Assembly: GCF_024580145.1 (NCBI RefSeq)
Contig: NZ_JANINI010000003.1
Location: 244,061-308,060, forward strand
Source: Methyloversatilis sp. XJ19-49
GTDB taxonomy: Bacteria; Pseudomonadota; Gammaproteobacteria; Burkholderiales; Rhodocyclaceae
Direction: 5' to 3'
Length of the DNA: 64,000 nt
Below are positions 16,459-25,410 of the stretch, piece by piece. Each line of letters begins with the position of its first letter. Positions within the stretch are counted from its first letter, which is position 1. Below the pieces are notes generated by a model that searched no databases, was not told where the DNA came from, and saw only the letters and a list, made by a program, of their open reading frames with translations. A program made the translations under genes and the position numbers.

Positions 16459-16938
16459 ATGCCGGAACCCACCCGCCCGATTGCCCTTCTTGCCGCAGAC
16501 GCAGCGCCCCGAACCCGGCCATCGTTTTATCCGGAACCGTTCGCGTCGCGCATGCGCGGTCGCACGAAACGTGCGCTGGGCGACCCGTTCGGCCTGCGCA
16601 ACTTCGGCGTGAATCTGACGCGGCTCGAGCCGGGTGCGGTGTCGGCGCTGCGCCATGCGCACAGCCGGCAGGACGAATTCATCTACGTGCTCGAAGGGCA
16701 GCCGGCGCTGCACACCGACGAAGGACTCACGCGCCTGGCACCCGGCATGTGCGCCGGTTTCCCGGCCGGCAGCGGCAACGCCCACTGCCTGATCAACGAC
16801 ACGGCCGCAGCGGTCGTCTATCTGGAAATCGGCGACCGCAGCAGCGGTGACAGGGCAAGCTACCCGGACGATGACCTGCGGGCCGACCTGATCGAAGGTC
16901 AGTGGGCATTCAGCCGCAAGGATGGCAGCGCGTACTGA
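16459..16938 (+). CDS. Cupin-domain protein
   Basis: The 159-residue protein has a single cupin domain: motif 1 is HAHSRQDEFIYVLEG, with histidines and a glutamate for metal binding, and motif 2 is GMCAGFPAGSGNAHCLIND. It ends a run of five tightly packed genes behind the GlxA-type regulator. The family covers dioxygenases, isomerases and sugar-binding proteins, so the reaction cannot be named. Confidence 0.85.
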   Translation: MPEPTRPIALLAADAAPRTRPSFYPEPFASRMRGRTKRALGDPFGLRNFGVNLTRLEPGAVSALRHAHSRQDEFIYVLEGQPALHTDEGLTRLAPGMCAGFPAGSGNAHCLINDTAAAVVYLEIGDRSSGDRASYPDDDLRADLIEGQWAFSRKDGSAY

Positions 16939-17021
16939 GGCGGCGGTCAGCCCGAACGGAGCTGTCTCGAGTACGGCGCGTGGCGCGCGAACTTCCGCCA
17001 CGCGGCCTGCGCCTCGGCCTG

Positions 17022-17188
17022 TGTTGGGCATCGCTGCGCTCACCCCAACCTACGAATGAAGCGAGGTGGCAAACCCGGCCCGGCACGTAGGTTGGGGTGA
17101 GCTCAGCGATGCCCAACATCCCACCCGAGAATCATCGCTTCGTCGCATCAAACACGTAGGTTGGGGTGAGCGCAGCGATGCCCAACAT
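17022..17188. repeat. Dispersed repeat family B, three copies
   Basis: One inverted copy (17022-17054) and two direct copies (17086-17119 and 17155-17188) fill most of the 344-base gap after the cupin gene. The first two face each other and could fold into a long hairpin with a 31-base loop, which may act as a terminator or mRNA-end stabiliser. No gene was seen in this gap. Confidence 0.85.
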
Positions 17189-17282
17189 TTCCCCCAACCA
17201 TCGGCAAGCGATCCTCAAGATCATGAGCCCGGCGGTCGTTAGCCCTGACTTCACGCCGTGTTCCGGCGCAAGGAGTTCTCCG

Positions 17283-17474
17283 ATGGACGTATCCGCCATT
17301 GCCAGTACCGCCACGGCGCTCTCGCAGGCAAGGGTGGCCGACGCCGCCGGGACGCTGGTGCTGAAGAAGGCGCTGGACATCCAGGCCGCCAGTGCGCTGC
17401 AACTGCTGCAGGCCCTCCCCACACCTTTGCCGGCCGGATCGTCCGGCACGCATCTGATCGACACCTACGCCTGA
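17283..17474 (+). CDS. YjfB-like putative motility protein
   Basis: The 63-residue protein starts MDVSAIASTATALSQARVAD and continues VLKKALDIQAASALQLLQAL, the pattern of the small YjfB family (annotated as putative motility proteins and often near flagellar genes). It has a strong AAGGAG site eight bases before the ATG. No flagellar genes are in this window, so the role is open. Confidence 0.8.
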   Translation: MDVSAIASTATALSQARVADAAGTLVLKKALDIQAASALQLLQALPTPLPAGSSGTHLIDTYA

Positions 17475-17627
17475 GCGCTTCGCTCGCGTCGTGCGCCGAC
17501 CCGGCGGGTGCGGTCGAACGAAGCGGACGGCGGCACTTGTTGGTACGCTTCCGCTTCGAGTCGGAGTGGGCTCGGGCGTCCTGCATGCGCCTGCTTCCGC
17601 ACTGCGATGGCACGGCGAGGTGAGCCC

Positions 17628-18089
17628 ATGAAGTCATGCTGGATGTCTGTTGCCGCCATCGGCCTGCTGGCCGGTGCGCCGGCGCATGCGATCGACGCGA
17701 AGTACGCGCGGCAGCTCGAACGCTCCGGCTGCACCCAGATGTCGGAACTGCAAGGCTGCGACATCACGAAAACGCGCGCTGAAAACGCCGCGGCCGGTTT
17801 TGTCACCGCGGCGCCCGCGGGCGCCGGCCCGGCCACGCCAGCCACGCCCTACGCCGGACAATGGGTCGCCCGGGCCGCGGATGGCTCGACCTTCGCCACG
17901 CTGCGCATCGACCGTCGCGAACGGGTGTGGGTGAACGGCAAGCGGGTGAAGGCGAAGCGCAGCGACGGTGCGCTCGTGTTCCGCGACGGCCCGGTCCTGT
18001 TCACCATCCAGGGCGATCGCCGCCTCACCGGCGAAGACACGTGGGCCGACTTCGACGCCGGCACGAAGGGCGTGATCGTCGCTGAATGA
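17628..18089 (+). CDS. Exported hypothetical protein
   Basis: The 153-residue protein begins with a signal peptide (SVAAIGLLAGAPAHA, cleavage before IDAKYA). GAGGTGA lies before ATG 17628. The mature part has one Cys pair (SGCTQMSELQGC) and then a beta-rich half (WVARAADGSTFATLRIDRRE, VWVNGKRVKAKRSDGALVF). I recognise no family. It is probably periplasmic. Confidence 0.75.
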   Translation: MKSCWMSVAAIGLLAGAPAHAIDAKYARQLERSGCTQMSELQGCDITKTRAENAAAGFVTAAPAGAGPATPATPYAGQWVARAADGSTFATLRIDRRERVWVNGKRVKAKRSDGALVFRDGPVLFTIQGDRRLTGEDTWADFDAGTKGVIVAE

Positions 18090-18233
18090 AGGGCGACGCG
18101 TTGCGCGGTCATTTCGTGCGGTCTTTTCCGGAGCTCACCCGGCTGCCGGAAAGCTCGATTTGGACTGGGTAAGGAACCGCGATCCGGGCTGCCAAGGCAC
18201 GAATGACATGCTTCGATGCTCGGCGCGGTTGCG

Positions 18234-18653
18234 TCAGGTCACTGATCGAATCCATCGCACGAGATCTGCGGCGCTCATCGCACCGGATCTGCGCGCGACC
18301 TCCTGGCCGCCACGCAAAAGCACCAACGTGGGAATGCTGCGGATCTGGAACTGCGCGGCCGTGTTTCGCGCCACTTCGGTGTCGACCTTGGCAAAGCGCA
18401 CGCGGGGCATCTGTGCCGCAGCCGCCGCGTACTGCGGCGCCATGACCTTGCACGGACCGCACCAGTCCGCCCAGAAATCCACCACGACCGGCAACTCCGT
18501 CGTCTGCACGTAGCGAGTGAAGGTCTGGTCGTTCAGCGCGTACGGTTCGGCCGCCAGCAGCGGCTGCTTGCAGCGCGCGCACACCGGTTGGTCGTCGAGG
18601 CGCTCGTCCGCGACGCGGTTGGTCGTGCTGCAGTGCGGACACACGATGAGCAT
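18234..18653 (-). CDS. trxC: Thioredoxin 2
   Basis: The 139-residue protein has an N-terminal zinc-binding segment with CPHC (C5, C8) and CARC (C25, C28), then a thioredoxin domain with the active site WCGPC (C65, C68) and the cis-Pro in RSIPTLVLL. This is the TrxC layout; TrxC is a cytosolic disulfide reductase often induced by oxidative stress through OxyR. It is convergent with the exported protein at 17628. The 144 bases between them hold no clear gene. Confidence 0.94.
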   Translation of the reverse strand: MLIVCPHCSTTNRVADERLDDQPVCARCKQPLLAAEPYALNDQTFTRYVQTTELPVVVDFWADWCGPCKVMAPQYAAAAAQMPRVRFAKVDTEVARNTAAQFQIRSIPTLVLLRGGQEVARRSGAMSAADLVRWIRSVT

Positions 18654-19032
18654 GGTTCGATTCCTTCAAGGACAGCGGGCGCACGGGCCGAAGGGCATAT
18701 CCGTTCCAGCCCGCCCCATGCTGCGATAGATGAGGCGGAATCGAGCGAAAACAACCGCTGCCTGCGCGCCGGAGGCAGCGCGTGCGTCGGAAGCGGACGA
18801 TCACGTCCGGATTGACATGGCCGCGCGTCGCACCACGATATCGGCGGAGACACCGGCCTGCTCGAAGGTCGACCCGATGGCGCGTTGCGCGGCAAAGGTG
18901 TGAGCCGCTGAAATGCTCCAGTGCGGCTGCGCGTACATGCTGTACAAGCAGATGGATGGCCGTGCCTCCATAGTTATATATATGCGGAATGCGGGGCCAC
19001 CCCATGGTAAGCAGGTACACGGACCCGAACGG
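18654..19032. other. Intergenic region, 379 bases
   Basis: No convincing gene is seen. It holds the trxC promoter region and, near 18970-18985, a short AT-rich run (GTTATATATATG) that could be the promoter of the esterase at 19033. Confidence 0.4.
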
Positions 19033-20091
19033 ATGGCCAAACGCAGCTGGACCTCGATCTTCACCCGAAGCATGACGCGCAGTCTGGCGACCTTGCAGCG
19101 CTCGGCGCTGCGCTCCGCATTGCCGGCCACGCGGCGTGCGCTCAAGGCGGTCACGCCGACGGTCGCGCGCGTCAAGCCGGTCGCACGCGGACGCACCGGG
19201 GTCAAGGCGCCGGGCAAGGGCGCCACGGCAGCCGGGCTGTGGCTGCCGGGCGTGGCGATCGGCCCGGCCGGTGCGCGTCGCTACCGGTTGTACCGTCCGG
19301 CCGGCATCCGATCCGGCGAACGGGTGCCGCTGCTTGTCATGCTGCACGGCTGCGGACAGGACGCAAAGGGGTTCGCTGCCAGTACGCGCATGAACCGCAT
19401 CGCGGCGCGCGAGGGCTTTCTGGTGCTGTATCCGGAGCAGGAACGGCTGGCCAATGCGCAGGGCTGCTGGAACTGGTTCGACACCCAATCCGGCCGCGCA
19501 TGGGGAGAAGTGGCGCTGATCATGGCCGCCATCGATCAGGTCTGCACGCTCTATCCGGCCGATCGCGAACGGGTCGCCGTGGCCGGTCTGTCGGCCGGCG
19601 CCAGCATGGCGGCGCTGCTGGTCACGCGGCACCCGGCACGATTCCGCGCGCTGGTGATGCATTCGGGCGTGCCGCCGGGCAGCGCGCATTCGACGCTGAG
19701 CGCGCTCGGCGCCATGCGCGGGCGGCGCCAAGCAGGGGCATTGCCGGCTGCGCCGATGACATCGGCGGTCGATCTGCCACCGCTGCTGGTGATCCACGGC
19801 GGGCGCGACGCGGTGGTCGCGCCCGGCAATGGCGACACCGCCGCGCGCCTGTGGGCCGAAGCCGCCGGCGCGTCTGCGGTGGCGGCGCGCACCGTGCAGC
19901 GCGGCAAGCGGCACCCGATGACAGTGACCGATCACAGGCTGCGTGGCCGCACCGTGGTCACGCAGATCGGCATCGCCGGGCTCGCGCATGCGTGGAGCGG
20001 TGGCGCTGCAAGCGAACCGTATGGCGATGCGAAGGGCCCCGATGCGTCGCGCATGGTGTGGGCGTTTGTCGCCCGGCAGTTCAAGTCCTGA
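19033..20091 (+). CDS. PHB depolymerase-family esterase
   Basis: The 352-residue protein has a basic Ala/Arg-rich N-terminal region (about residues 1-75) and then an esterase/PHB-depolymerase domain: RPAGIRSGERVPLLVMLHGC (oxyanion region), nucleophile S187 in VAGLSAGASMAAL, VIHGGRDAVVAPG carrying the acid, and a C-terminal histidine in LAHAWSGG. The HAWSGG end is typical of this family, which cleaves polyhydroxybutyrate or feruloyl/acetyl esters. The arginine-rich N-terminus is not a signal peptide and may bind PHA granules or be cytosolic. ATG 19033 was chosen, but the ribosome site is weak. Confidence 0.85.
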   Translation: MAKRSWTSIFTRSMTRSLATLQRSALRSALPATRRALKAVTPTVARVKPVARGRTGVKAPGKGATAAGLWLPGVAIGPAGARRYRLYRPAGIRSGERVPLLVMLHGCGQDAKGFAASTRMNRIAAREGFLVLYPEQERLANAQGCWNWFDTQSGRAWGEVALIMAAIDQVCTLYPADRERVAVAGLSAGASMAALLVTRHPARFRALVMHSGVPPGSAHSTLSALGAMRGRRQAGALPAAPMTSAVDLPPLLVIHGGRDAVVAPGNGDTAARLWAEAAGASAVAARTVQRGKRHPMTVTDHRLRGRTVVTQIGIAGLAHAWSGGAASEPYGDAKGPDASRMVWAFVARQFKS

Positions 20092-20240
20092 GGCGGGTCG
20101 CAGCGCAATCCGGTGCCGTGCGTGCTTCCCGAACGCGCCCCGTCGGGCGGATGATCCGGTCAGGCTGGGAACGCTGTCGAAATCGGCAGCCGTCGTTCGT
20201 CGACCCGGCATCGGCGTCACGCCTGTACGAGGAGCACATC

Positions 20241-21410
20241 ATGTCATCCGAAAACACCCAGCTTCGGCCGTCCGGTCCGACACGTCAGGTCACCCTGCTG
20301 GTCGCGACCCGCAAGGGCGCGTGGTTCTATCACGGCGACCCGGCGCGCGGCAGCTGGCGCACCGACGGGCCGCACTTCCTCGGTCACGTCATCAGTCATG
20401 TGGTGCTCGATCCGCGCGACGGCCGCACGCTGCTGGCTGCCGCGAAAACCGGCCACCTGGGACCGACGATTTTCCGATCGACCGATTTCGGCGCCAACTG
20501 GACCGAAGCGGCACGGCCGCCCGCCTTCGCCCGCGCCAAGGGCGGCGCCGGCCGGAGCGTCGACCACACCTTCTGGCTCGCGCCCGGCGCGGCGGTCGAA
20601 CCGGACGTGTGGTACGCGGGCACCTCCCCCCAGGGCCTGTTCAGATCGGACGACGGCGGCATCAGCTGGACACCGTTCTCCTGCATCAACGACCATCCGG
20701 ACTACCTGAATTGGATGGGCACGGTGCAGGACGGCACGCCCGACGGGCCCAAGCTGCATTCCATCATCGTCGACCCGCGCGACCCGGCGCACCTGTATTT
20801 CGCAATGTCGGGCGGCGGCGTGCATGAATCGCTCGACGGTGGCCGCAGTTTCGCGCCGCTGATCGACGGCCTCGACGTGGTCGAAGGTTTCGATGCCTCG
20901 CAACCCAGCTTCCACGACCCGCACTGCGTGCGGCTGTGCCCGACCAACCCGGACCGTCTGTACCAGCAGAATCACTGCGGCATCTACCGGCTCGACCGGC
21001 CGGATACGCGCTGGCGCAAGATCGGCGACACGATGCCGCCCGAGGTCGGCGAGATCGGCTTTCCGATGGTGGTGCATGCACGCGATGCCGACACCGCCTG
21101 GGTGTTTCCGATGGACGGTACCTCGGTGTGGCCGCGCACCAGCCCGGACGGACAGCCCGCCGTGTATGTCACGCGCGATGCCGGTGCGAGCTGGCAACGA
21201 CTCGATGCAGGCCTGCCGAAGGCTCAGGCGTGGTGGACGGTGAAGCGCCAGGCCATGACGGCCGACAGCCAGGACACGATCGGCCTGTATTTCGGCACCA
21301 CCAGCGGCGAACTGTGGGCCAGTCCCGACGAGGGCGCGCACTGGACCTGCATTGCGCAGCACCTGCCCGACATCTATGCGGTCGAGGTGGCGGAACGGCC
21401 CGCACCGTGA
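20241..21410 (+). CDS. BNR/sialidase-like beta-propeller protein
   Basis: The 389-residue protein holds repeated BNR/Asp-box units: STDFGANWT, SDDGGISWT, LDGGRSFAP, TRDAGASWQ and SPDEGAHWT, each on the outside of a propeller blade. No signal peptide is seen, so it appears cytosolic, unlike secreted sialidases. The start follows AGGAG by eight bases. It is followed after 22 bases by a ThiS/MoaD-like gene, and the two form a probable operon. The biochemical role is unknown. Confidence 0.85.
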   Translation: MSSENTQLRPSGPTRQVTLLVATRKGAWFYHGDPARGSWRTDGPHFLGHVISHVVLDPRDGRTLLAAAKTGHLGPTIFRSTDFGANWTEAARPPAFARAKGGAGRSVDHTFWLAPGAAVEPDVWYAGTSPQGLFRSDDGGISWTPFSCINDHPDYLNWMGTVQDGTPDGPKLHSIIVDPRDPAHLYFAMSGGGVHESLDGGRSFAPLIDGLDVVEGFDASQPSFHDPHCVRLCPTNPDRLYQQNHCGIYRLDRPDTRWRKIGDTMPPEVGEIGFPMVVHARDADTAWVFPMDGTSVWPRTSPDGQPAVYVTRDAGASWQRLDAGLPKAQAWWTVKRQAMTADSQDTIGLYFGTTSGELWASPDEGAHWTCIAQHLPDIYAVEVAERPAP

Positions 21411-21432
21411 CCGCTTCACGGAATATCGTCCG

Positions 21433-21690
21433 ATGAAGGTGCTGATCCCGAGCGCTCTGCGCGCCTACACTGAAAGCGCTCATGCCGAGGCGTCCGGTGC
21501 CACGGTGGCCGACGTGCTCGACGCGCTCGAGTGCCAGTACCCAGGTATCCGCTTCCGCATGATTGACGAGCAGGGCCGCATCCGTCGTCACATCCGCATC
21601 TTCTTCGACGGCGAACAGGTACGCGACCTCGCTCAGCCGCTGCGCGCCGACGGCGAATTGATCATCGTGCAGGCGCTGAGCGGCGGCTGA
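21433..21690 (+). CDS. ThiS/MoaD-like sulfur carrier protein
   Basis: This 85-residue beta-grasp protein starts MKVLIPSALRAYT and ends in a Gly-Gly dipeptide (VQALSGG), the site where ThiS and MoaD proteins carry thiocarboxylate. It is distinct from the canonical moaD at 49688. Its neighbour is the propeller gene just upstream and not a molybdopterin or thiamine gene, so its acceptor is unknown. Confidence 0.85.
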   Translation: MKVLIPSALRAYTESAHAEASGATVADVLDALECQYPGIRFRMIDEQGRIRRHIRIFFDGEQVRDLAQPLRADGELIIVQALSGG

Positions 21691-21984
21691 ACTCGAACCG
21701 ACCATTGCACACGGCATGCATATCGCGGCGCCACGGCGTCGCGAGTTGCTCCTTACGCCGGGACGACGCACCTGCCGGCCTCGTCAATGCCGTGCCCTCG
21801 CCGGACGCTTCCATTAATATGCGGGACCGAAAATCCGGGGCGCTCGCCGTTGGCGAGCCATCCACTCCGCGCCACTACCCGGTCATACGTCGCAGAACGC
21901 GCGGCGGCGGGCCGCCAGACGCTGTTGCGCATCGCATGGCGCAAGGCGCCCGGGCGCGCGAAGGCCCCTTCACGAGACTGTCCG

Positions 21985-22860
21985 ATGCCGTCTTCTGATC
22001 TTTACGATCGTCTGTTTGTCCAGCTGCAGCATGTGTTGCCCAAGCAGGCGCTGACCCGGTTCGCCGAGTTCGTCGCCAACTCGCGCGCGCCATGGACGCG
22101 CGGCATCATCCCGTGGTTCATCCGCAAGTACGGCGTGGACATGAGCGAGGCCGCCGATCCGGACCCGACGCATTACGCCTGCTTCAACGATTTTTTCACC
22201 CGCGCGCTGCGCGACGGCGTACGTCCGCTGGCCGACGCGCCCTTCGTGAGCCCGGTCGACGGCGCGGTGATCGACTGCGTGACGCTGCGTGACGCCACCA
22301 TCCTGCAGGTGAAGGGGCACGCCTATTGCGCGCAGGCGCTGGTGGGCGGCGACGCGGCGCTGGCTGCGCCCTTCGAGGGCGGTGATGCGATTTCGATCTA
22401 CCTGAGCCCGAAGGACTATCACCGCATCCACATGCCGTGCGACGGAGGGCTGCGGCGCATGATCCATGTGCCGGGCACGCTGTATTCGGTCAATCCGGCG
22501 ACGGTGGCCGGTGTGCCCGGACTGTTCGCGCGCAACGAACGCGTCGTGTGCCTGTTCGATTCGGCGTTCGGCCCCTTCGTGCTGACGCTGGTCGGCGCCA
22601 TGGCGGTTGGCAGCATGCAGACCGTGTGGCACGGCCTGATCAACCCGCCGCGCCCGGGCACGCTGCGTGACTGGCGCTACGACGAACAGGACATCCGGCT
22701 CGCGCGCGGTGAGGAAATGGGCCGCTTCCTGCTCGGCTCGACGGTGGTGATGCTGTTCCCGAAGAACGTGTTGCGCGCGCGTGCCGACTGGACGCCCGGG
22801 CGCAGCGTGCGCATGGGCGAGGAGATGGCGGAAGCGATCGCGACAGCGCCGGGGCGCTGA
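21985..22860 (+). CDS. psd: Phosphatidylserine decarboxylase proenzyme
   Basis: The 291-residue protein is a membrane-associated pyruvoyl enzyme converting phosphatidylserine to phosphatidylethanolamine. Diagnostic motifs are FVSPVDGAV (catalytic D92), LSPKDYHRIHMP (histidine), and FLLGSTVV, where the proenzyme is cut between Gly and S252 to form the pyruvoyl group. I chose ATG 21985 because the longer upstream frame is not conserved-looking. It stands alone; the 303-base gap after it holds nothing recognisable. Confidence 0.95.
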   Translation: MPSSDLYDRLFVQLQHVLPKQALTRFAEFVANSRAPWTRGIIPWFIRKYGVDMSEAADPDPTHYACFNDFFTRALRDGVRPLADAPFVSPVDGAVIDCVTLRDATILQVKGHAYCAQALVGGDAALAAPFEGGDAISIYLSPKDYHRIHMPCDGGLRRMIHVPGTLYSVNPATVAGVPGLFARNERVVCLFDSAFGPFVLTLVGAMAVGSMQTVWHGLINPPRPGTLRDWRYDEQDIRLARGEEMGRFLLGSTVVMLFPKNVLRARADWTPGRSVRMGEEMAEAIATAPGR

Positions 22861-23163
22861 CCGGAGCCGTCAAAGCCGTCCGCGTCGGGTGAGGGTCGTG
22901 GCGACATCCTCGGAATCAACGATTTGCAGGTCTTTCGTGGTCTCAGCCGCAGTGTGTCGGTGGGGCTGTACAGCACGATTCGAACGCTTCATGGGCGAAG
23001 CACCCCTACCTACCCGACGACGTGTCCGTGACGACGGAATGCACGCCGGTGCCCCGGCCGGAGCGGCTGCCGCCGCAGCAGGCATGACATGACGCCCCAG
23101 GCATTGGACGCCTCGCCTGGAATGCAGCATTCTGGCGACCATCGACATGATCCGGAGACGTGC

Positions 23164-24861
23164 GTGATCGCCTTCCGTTTCGCATTGCGCTGCCTGCGCC
23201 TGTTCTTTCTGATCTGTGCCGCGACCGGGTCTGCCGGCGCGTTTTCCCAGGTGCCGGATGCGCCGCCTGCCCCGCCCATCGCGCCTGACCGTCCGCTGTT
23301 CGAGGTGTCGCGCGGCGGCAGCGTCGACGTCGAGGAGGGCACGCTGTTCGTGAATCGACGCCGCATCGTGACCTTTCGCGCCACTTTGCTCGACGATGTG
23401 CCGGCGGTGCGCGCGCAGCAGGCCGAGGCGACGCTGGAGCGCATGCTGGCGGGCGGAGGTCCGGCGGCCATCACGCTGATCCGCGAAGGCACGACCGCCA
23501 GCCTGAAGTTCGATGGCGAACGGGTGTTCCATCTGGTGGCCGATGATGTAGGGCCGTCTTCCAGCCTGTCGTTCGATGCGGCGGGCGAAGAAGTGCAGCG
23601 TCGCCTGCAGGCCGCCGTACTCGAAGTGCGTGAAAAGGGCGATGCGCGACGCATCGGTGAAGGGCTTGCCTGGTCGGCTGGTGCCACGCTGCTCGCCCTG
23701 GTGCTGCTGAGGGGGGTGTTCTGGCTGCGTCGCAAACTGGCGGAGCGGCTCGATCGACGTCTCGCGGCATGGCAGCAGGACCGATCGGCCGGCGACCTGC
23801 TTGCGACTTATGCCGAGCACGCCCGCCGCGTGCTGAACGCCGTGTCGCGCGGACTGAGCTGGGTGGCAGCCGTGGTCCTGATCGACGCGTGGCTCAGTTT
23901 CGTGCTGCACCAGTTCCCCTGGTCCCGTCCGTGGGGCGAGCGCTCGACCGCCTGGCTGCTCGACGTGCTCGCGCAATTCGCATGGGCCATCGCCGGAGCA
24001 ATCCCCGGACTGGTGATCGCAGTGCTCATTTTCCTGCTGGCGCGCATCAGCTCCAGGGCGCTCGGCGCACTGCTCGAACGGGTCGAGCGCGGCGAAGCGC
24101 GCGTAGCGGGGCTGGACGTCGATACCGCGGGGCCGACGCGTCGCCTCGGCAATCTGGTGATCTGGCTGTTCGCCCTGGCGATGGCGTATCCGTATCTGCC
24201 GGGTTCGCACAGCGAAGCATTCAAGGGCGTGTCGGTGCTGGCCGGCCTGATGCTTTCGCTCGGTGCTTCCAGCATCGTCGGTCAGGTGCTGTCGGGATTC
24301 AGCCTGATGTACTCCCGCTCGCTGCGTCCGGGCGAATATGTAAAGGCTGGCGACGCCGAAGGCACGGTGATGCACATCGGTCTGTTCGCGACCCGGATAC
24401 ACACCGGCATGGGCGAGGAGGTGAGCATTCCGAATGCGGTCATGTTCAGCCAGCCGGTGCGCAACTTTTCCCGCCTCGTGACCGATGGCCATTTCGTCGT
24501 GCACACGACGGTCACCATCGGCTACGCCACACCCTGGCGACAGGTGCATGCCATGCTGCTCGAGGCCTCGCGGCGCACGCCGGGTGTCGCGCAGACGCCG
24601 CAGCCCTATGTGCTGCAGACGGCGCTGTCCGACTTCTATGTCGAATACAGGATGTGCGCGCAGATCGACAAGAGCGCGCCGGCGCGGCGTGCCGAAGCGC
24701 TGAACCAGCTGCACGGCAACATCCAGGACGTGTTCAACGAGTACGGCGTACAGATCATGTCGCCGCACTACATGGCCGATACGCCGACGCCGCAGGTCGT
24801 GCCGCAGTCCGGCTGGTGGCCCAGTCCGGCACAGCCGCCGCACGAGGCGGAACGCGTCTGA
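23164..24861 (+). CDS. MscS-family mechanosensitive channel
   Basis: The 565-residue protein starts at GTG 23164 with GGAGA upstream and a signal peptide (RLFFLICAATGSAGAFS). A periplasmic domain of about 150 residues is followed by several membrane helices and the MscS core: the pore-lining helix SLGASSIVGQVLSGFSLMYS, then a beta domain with RPGEYVKAGDAEGTVMHIGL and IPNAVMFSQPVRNFSR. This is a large variant like YbdG/MscM-type channels, gated by membrane tension. An in-frame ATG at 23089 would remove the signal peptide. Confidence 0.9.
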   Translation: MIAFRFALRCLRLFFLICAATGSAGAFSQVPDAPPAPPIAPDRPLFEVSRGGSVDVEEGTLFVNRRRIVTFRATLLDDVPAVRAQQAEATLERMLAGGGPAAITLIREGTTASLKFDGERVFHLVADDVGPSSSLSFDAAGEEVQRRLQAAVLEVREKGDARRIGEGLAWSAGATLLALVLLRGVFWLRRKLAERLDRRLAAWQQDRSAGDLLATYAEHARRVLNAVSRGLSWVAAVVLIDAWLSFVLHQFPWSRPWGERSTAWLLDVLAQFAWAIAGAIPGLVIAVLIFLLARISSRALGALLERVERGEARVAGLDVDTAGPTRRLGNLVIWLFALAMAYPYLPGSHSEAFKGVSVLAGLMLSLGASSIVGQVLSGFSLMYSRSLRPGEYVKAGDAEGTVMHIGLFATRIHTGMGEEVSIPNAVMFSQPVRNFSRLVTDGHFVVHTTVTIGYATPWRQVHAMLLEASRRTPGVAQTPQPYVLQTALSDFYVEYRMCAQIDKSAPARRAEALNQLHGNIQDVFNEYGVQIMSPHYMADTPTPQVVPQSGWWPSPAQPPHEAERV

Positions 24862-25298
24862 TCGCTTGTCCCCTGCGTTCTGCCCCTCGCGACCGGCAAT
24901 AGGGAGGCGGATTTCTTCCTCTGCGGCCCGTTCGCTGCAATCGACCATCTCCAACGCGTGACTGCATCCGACAGCTTCGTGTCCCTCGTCATCTCACTGC
25001 TGTCGACGGGTGGCGTGCCGGACTGCTGCGTCGGCGCAGCGCACGCAATGCTGCATGCGGCGGGCGCTCGCTTCTGCAGGGACCCTGTGCGCCGGCGCCG
25101 GCTGATCCGCGGAGCACATTGACGGCGTGGTCACTGTCGGAAAATCGAGGAGTGCAAGACGCTGTATCTAGTCATCCGGACGCCGCAGCACACTACGGGT
25201 ACCGTTCAGCGGCGCATATCGATGGCAGCTTAGCAACACTTTCAGGTCAGCCTGAAATCGCTCGCCAGCGCTTCTGCGAAAAATTGCCGATGTGCTGT

Positions 25299-25332
25299 AA
25301 CCCTTTACCGGCAAAGGTTTCCGGATGCCGGT
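25299..25332. repeat. Nested inverted repeats
   Basis: AACCCTTTACC and GGCAAAGGTTT (25299-25320) are complementary at 9 of 11 positions. An alternative pairing joins ACCGGCA (25307-25313) with TGCCGGT (25326-25332). The two folds are mutually exclusive. Confidence 0.5.
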
Positions 25333-25381
25333 CCGGAGTGTTTTCGGTAATGCCAAAGAAATAAGCACCTGAAACGGGGGT

Positions 25382-25410
25382 CAAAAGTCGGAAAAAAATC
25401 TGGACTTTTG
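25382..25410. repeat. Perfect 8-base inverted repeat
   Basis: CAAAAGTC (25382-25389) and GACTTTTG (25403-25410) flank a 13-base A-rich loop in an AT-rich stretch. It could be an operator or a weak terminator. Confidence 0.5.

Noticed and set aside
18109..20220. 703-codon minus-strand frame over trxC and the esterase gene
   Set aside because: It is antisense to two well-supported genes and composed of Arg/Gln/His-rich low-complexity sequence.
22870..24954. 694-codon minus-strand frame over the MscS gene
   Set aside because: It is antisense to a clear channel gene and lacks a start signal or recognisable domains.
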